Shown here: piece by piece, positions 52,301 through 54,504 of the stretch
Layout of the letters: the number at the start of each line of letters is the position of its first letter
Position numbering within the stretch: position 1 is the first letter of the stretch
NCBI GenBank assembly: GCA_910579425.1
Contig: CAJTVL010000027.1
Coordinates: forward strand, 1 to 54,504
Length of the DNA: 54,504 bases
Direction of reading: 5' to 3'
Source: an uncultured Lachnospiraceae bacterium
GTDB lineage: Bacteria; Bacillota; Clostridia; Lachnospirales; Lachnospiraceae
Notes under the pieces: generated by a model
Database searches by the model: none
The model's input: only the letters and a program-made list of their open reading frames with translations
What the model was told of the DNA's origin: nothing
Made by a program: the position numbers and the translations under genes

Positions 52301-52344
52301 AGTGACAAAAATGTCACTTTATAGTATAATGGTGTCACTTTGAG
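52301..52344 (+). promoter_or_regulatory. Promoter and operator of the AlbA_2-type regulator
   Basis: -35 GTGACA (52302-52307), 17 bp, -10 TATAAT (52325-52330). An inverted repeat AGTGACA-AAAA-TGTCACT (52301-52318) covers the -35 and spacer. A further TGTCACTTT (52333-52341) lies at the expected start of transcription, 21 bp after the first one (52312-52320). This layout fits repression by the downstream gene product. Confidence 0.75.
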
Positions 52345-52359
52345 AAGTGGAGGGGCATC

Positions 52360-53694
52360 ATGAATCTGGGAAAAGAAACGGAAACTCTTGAATATAAGAA
52401 AACGACTGGAGAAATGAAAGAAGCCATGGTTTCGATTTCGTCAATTTTAAATAAACATGGCATAGGCACATTGTATTTTGGGGTAAAACCAAGCGGCGAT
52501 GTTATTGGGCAGGATGTCTCAGAGTCATCATTAAGGGATGTTTCCAGAGCAGTATATGAGAGTATCAGGCCTCAAATATATCCTGCTATTGAAGAGATTG
52601 TGCTGGATCAGAAGCATCTGATAAAGGTAGAATTCAGCGGCGAAAATGCCCCATATTCCGCAGCAGGAAGATATTATCTGAGAACGGCTGATGAAGACAG
52701 GGAAGTCACGCCTGATGAATTAAAGGCTTTCTTTGTTGCTAATAAATATCGGGAATTATGGGAAAAGGGCAAGTCGAACACGACAGCAAAACAAATCGAT
52801 AGACCAGCAATCAAATCATTTTGGCAAAAAGCTGTTTCGGCAGGAAGATTACCGAATGGAAGATATACCTGCCCGGCTGTTTTGAAAAGATTTGGACTTG
52901 TTTGCGATGACCATTTAACAAATGCCGGAGAAGTACTTTTCGGAAACACTCATCCAATTCCGCTGAAAGCTGGGATATTCGCGACAGATGAGAAGCTGAC
53001 ATTCCTTGATATGCAGCTGTTTGAAGATAATATCTATAATTTGTTGAATATCTCGGAAAAATATATCTTAAAAAATATTCGATGGAGAAGTGAGATAACC
53101 GGAACGGAAAGGGAGGAAATCCCTGAAATTCCTGTGGCTGTAATCAGGGAGGTGTTGGCAAATGGTTTCGCGCATGCAATATATAATGGCCGGACAACCC
53201 ATGAGATATGCATTCATCCGGGCATGATCACTGTTTACAGCCCTGGGGAATACGCAAGTAAACATAAGCCTGAGGAATACATGAAGGATAATATTGAATC
53301 GGAAATCAGAAACGCCGCGATTGCTAAAATTTTGTATTTGAGCAAATCCATAGAGCAGTTTGGCAGCGGATTCAAAAGGATTAACAGCTTGTGTAGCGAT
53401 GCTGGTATCAAATATTCCTATGAGAACAGAGAGAATGGATTTAAGTTTGTCATCTACAGGCCAGAGCTTCAAAGTGACATTCCAAGTGTCACTTTGGATG
53501 TCACTTTGAGCGGAACGGAGATGGCGGTCCTTGCTATTTTGAAGCAAAAACCAGATTCATCAAGGGTTGAAATTGCGGATAAGATTTCCAAAACCGTAAG
53601 AACGGTGCAGAGAGCATTGGATTCATTGAGGGATAAAGGCTATATCAAAAGAGTGGGATCTAAACAAAATTCAATATGGGAAGTATTGAAGTGA
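52360..53694 (+). CDS. AlbA_2 (Schlafen-type) ATP-binding DNA-binding protein
   Basis: A 444-aa protein. The AlbA_2 domain is about 1-125 (ETETLEYKKTTGEMKEAMVS, GTLYFGVKPSGDVIGQDVSE). A GHKL-like ATPase domain is about 230-365 (IPVAVIREVLANGFAHAIYN, GMITVYSPGEY, FGSGFKRINSLC). A winged helix closes it (about 385-444, VLAILKQKPDSSRVEIADKI). AAGTGGAGGGG precedes the ATG. It has its own promoter and lies as a separate unit among tail genes, like a prophage moron. The linker at 53471-53507 encodes SDIPSVTLDVTLSG, and its DNA repeats the promoter's operator words. Confidence 0.9.
   Translation: MNLGKETETLEYKKTTGEMKEAMVSISSILNKHGIGTLYFGVKPSGDVIGQDVSESSLRDVSRAVYESIRPQIYPAIEEIVLDQKHLIKVEFSGENAPYSAAGRYYLRTADEDREVTPDELKAFFVANKYRELWEKGKSNTTAKQIDRPAIKSFWQKAVSAGRLPNGRYTCPAVLKRFGLVCDDHLTNAGEVLFGNTHPIPLKAGIFATDEKLTFLDMQLFEDNIYNLLNISEKYILKNIRWRSEITGTEREEIPEIPVAVIREVLANGFAHAIYNGRTTHEICIHPGMITVYSPGEYASKHKPEEYMKDNIESEIRNAAIAKILYLSKSIEQFGSGFKRINSLCSDAGIKYSYENRENGFKFVIYRPELQSDIPSVTLDVTLSGTEMAVLAILKQKPDSSRVEIADKISKTVRTVQRALDSLRDKGYIKRVGSKQNSIWEVLK
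53471..53510 (+). repeat. Operator-like TGTCACTTT copies inside the regulator gene
   Basis: AAAGTGACA (53471-53479, inverted), TGTCACTTT (53487-53495) and TGTCACTTT (53499-53507) lie in the linker codons before the winged helix. The last copy shares 12 of 12 bases, TGTCACTTTGAG, with the promoter copy at 52333-52344. Confidence 0.85.
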
Positions 53695-53769
53695 AATCAT
53701 GCAATAAAAGTAAATCAAAATTGAATCGGGAGACCGGTTCTTTTTTGATGTAGGGAAGGAGGCGGTCAT

Positions 53770-54069
53770 TTGTATCCGGTCAGCAATGCTTTCCTCACAG
53801 CAGTGAAGGCGAATACAAGAAAATATTACTGGACCGGTAAGATCACGACGACTGCCGGGACGGTTTATAATTTTGACCAGGAAGATATGGTCAAGGGAAG
53901 CGGGTATATCTGGGGCCAGTGCTGTGGAAGTACGGAGATCAAGGCGTATGACTATATGGTGCGGTTTGAGAAGGCTTGGAAAACGAGAGGGATCAGGTCA
54001 GGGAACAGCTCCGTCAGGTTGTGGGAGCGAAGAAAAAGCTGGCAGAGATGCTGGACAGGCTGGATGTAA
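53770..54069 (+). pseudogene. N-terminal part of a phage tail protein, then frameshifted foreign DNA
   Basis: The first ~60 codons (MYPVSNAFLTAVKANTRKYY, TAGTVYNFDQEDMVKGSGYI) match the start of Gp37/endopeptidase-type tail proteins of siphophages, which are many hundreds of residues long. AAGGAGG lies six bases before the TTG start. Near 53955 the phage sequence stops and a serine-recombinase piece begins, first in this frame (MVRFEKAWK) and then shifted. Confidence 0.65.
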
Positions 54070-54128
54070 ACGACAAGCACTATGACAGAAAGTATCAGGA
54101 TATGCACGACAGACTGGATGTCCTGTAG
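53985..54128 (+). pseudogene. Serine recombinase C-terminal fragment (DUF4368-like)
   Basis: Forty-seven codons and a stop, ERDQVREQLRQVVGAKKKLA then DRLDVNDKHYDRKYQDMHDR. This coiled-coil phrase is typical of the region near the C-terminus of large TnpX-like serine recombinases of clostridial transposons. The catalytic N-terminus and the remaining C-terminus are absent. The preceding FEKAW may belong to the same gene in another frame. Confidence 0.6.
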
Positions 54129-54151
54129 ACCTTTATGAAACGGACAAAGAA

Positions 54152-54382
54152 GTGCAAAATCTGATAGACTGGGTGTGCCTGTCGGAGCAGATAAAGGAAA
54201 ACAACAATACAATCCGCAATCTGACCGGGGAATATATAAAGATTGAGCCGGATTGTAGGGAGGGAGTGCGGGCGCAGTTAGAGCGCATGAAAGAACTCTG
54301 CAAAGAGCGCAATAATCTGTATGAGAAGCAGAATGACTTGAAAGGACAGAAATGGAAAATTGAGAAGCCGTTGGAACGATAA
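54152..54382 (+). CDS. Unknown coiled-coil fragment
   Basis: A 76-codon frame with strong coiled-coil character (VRAQLERMKELCKERNNLYE, KQNDLKGQKWKIEKPLER). In-frame codons without a start continue upstream to about 54129 (VDLYETDKE), so it may be the 3' part of a longer gene joined to the recombinase scrap. Not recognised. A hairpin terminator follows at 54391. Confidence 0.4.
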   Translation: MQNLIDWVCLSEQIKENNNTIRNLTGEYIKIEPDCREGVRAQLERMKELCKERNNLYEKQNDLKGQKWKIEKPLER

Positions 54383-54390
54383 GAAATGTG

Positions 54391-54420
54391 GGGCATAGCA
54401 ATCGCTATGCCCTAAATTTT
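54391..54420 (+). terminator. Terminator near the right end
   Basis: GGGCATAGC (54391-54399) pairs with GCTATGCCC (54404-54412) across a 4-base loop, followed by TAAATTTT. Confidence 0.75.
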
Positions 54421-54453
54421 ATGATGGTAAGCGAGGAAAGAAAGTTGTATAAT

Positions 54454-54504
54454 TCCTGAATCAGTGAAACTCAATTGCTTTGAACGCTGACAACTGCATA
54501 TTTA
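54454..54504 (-). repeat. Right copy of 51-bp terminal inverted repeat
   Basis: The exact reverse complement of positions 3-53. The window ends inside this repeat. Confidence 0.9.

Noticed and set aside
50264..54504. Intact prophage
   Set aside because: Every phage gene here except possibly the 70-aa tail-region protein is truncated, frameshifted or interrupted, and no capsid, terminase or lysis gene is present.

Overview
The window looks like chromosomal DNA of a Gram-positive anaerobe of the Clostridia, most likely Lachnospiraceae. This rests on the moderate GC content, AGGAGG-type ribosome sites, lysine synthesis through LL-diaminopimelate aminotransferase, a CsoR/CopA copper operon, a comEA/comEC competence pair without other com genes, and the holin-like-toxin type of small RNA locus. 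The species cannot be read from the sequence. The first and last ~51 bases are perfect inverted copies of each other, so the window is probably a contig that stops in the same repeat at both ends. No rRNA or tRNA gene and no CRISPR array was seen.

Layout: 0.15-2.4 kb, a MerR regulator divergent from a MATE efflux pump with a textbook 19-bp-spacer promoter. 2.5-4.2 kb, an AAA-ATPase/PD-(D/E)XK protein, followed by a 142-bp multi-stem repeat. 4.6-13.8 kb, RecQ, an unknown protein with a transglutaminase-like protein, dapF-dapL, and an ECF sigma factor with a putative anti-sigma factor. 13.97-16.75 kb, one promoter and three PD-(D/E)XK-type genes (a stand-alone nuclease domain, a Uma2 protein and an AAA-ATPase fusion). 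16.8-21.3 kb, a broken HAD phosphatase, an MFS carrier with an XRE regulator, DegV and DUF1294. 21.3-28.9 kb, the arginine genes argG and argC-(deacylase)-(GNAT)-argJ-(PBECR-type nuclease)-argB-argD. 28.9-31.3 kb, an orphan solute-binding protein, a small DMT-type membrane protein and a probable type I toxin/antitoxin-like locus. 31.5-40 kb, comEA, a two-component system, a GerMN lipoprotein, comEC, holA and a double Nudix protein. 40-43.2 kb, csoR and a copA whose end is a fused copZ. 43.2-50.3 kb, a DUF362 ferredoxin, an SPFH/zinc-ribbon protein, PcrA, a small membrane protein and RlmD.

From 50.3 kb to the right end the DNA is a junkyard of mobile elements: a gutted tyrosine integrase, an IS66 tail, a phage family A DNA polymerase with an amber codon, the end of a tape-measure gene, tail genes, and a serine-recombinase scrap. 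Within it lies one intact gene, an AlbA_2-type ATP-binding regulator with its own promoter. Its operator-like 9-mers recur inside its own coding sequence.

The most interesting points are the operator echo in the AlbA_2 gene, the CopA-CopZ fusion with a preserved internal start, the strong small-RNA promoter facing a degenerate hydrophobic peptide gene, the three-gene nuclease-type operon, the PBECR nuclease inside the arginine cluster, and the paired CsoR operators in two tandem promoters.
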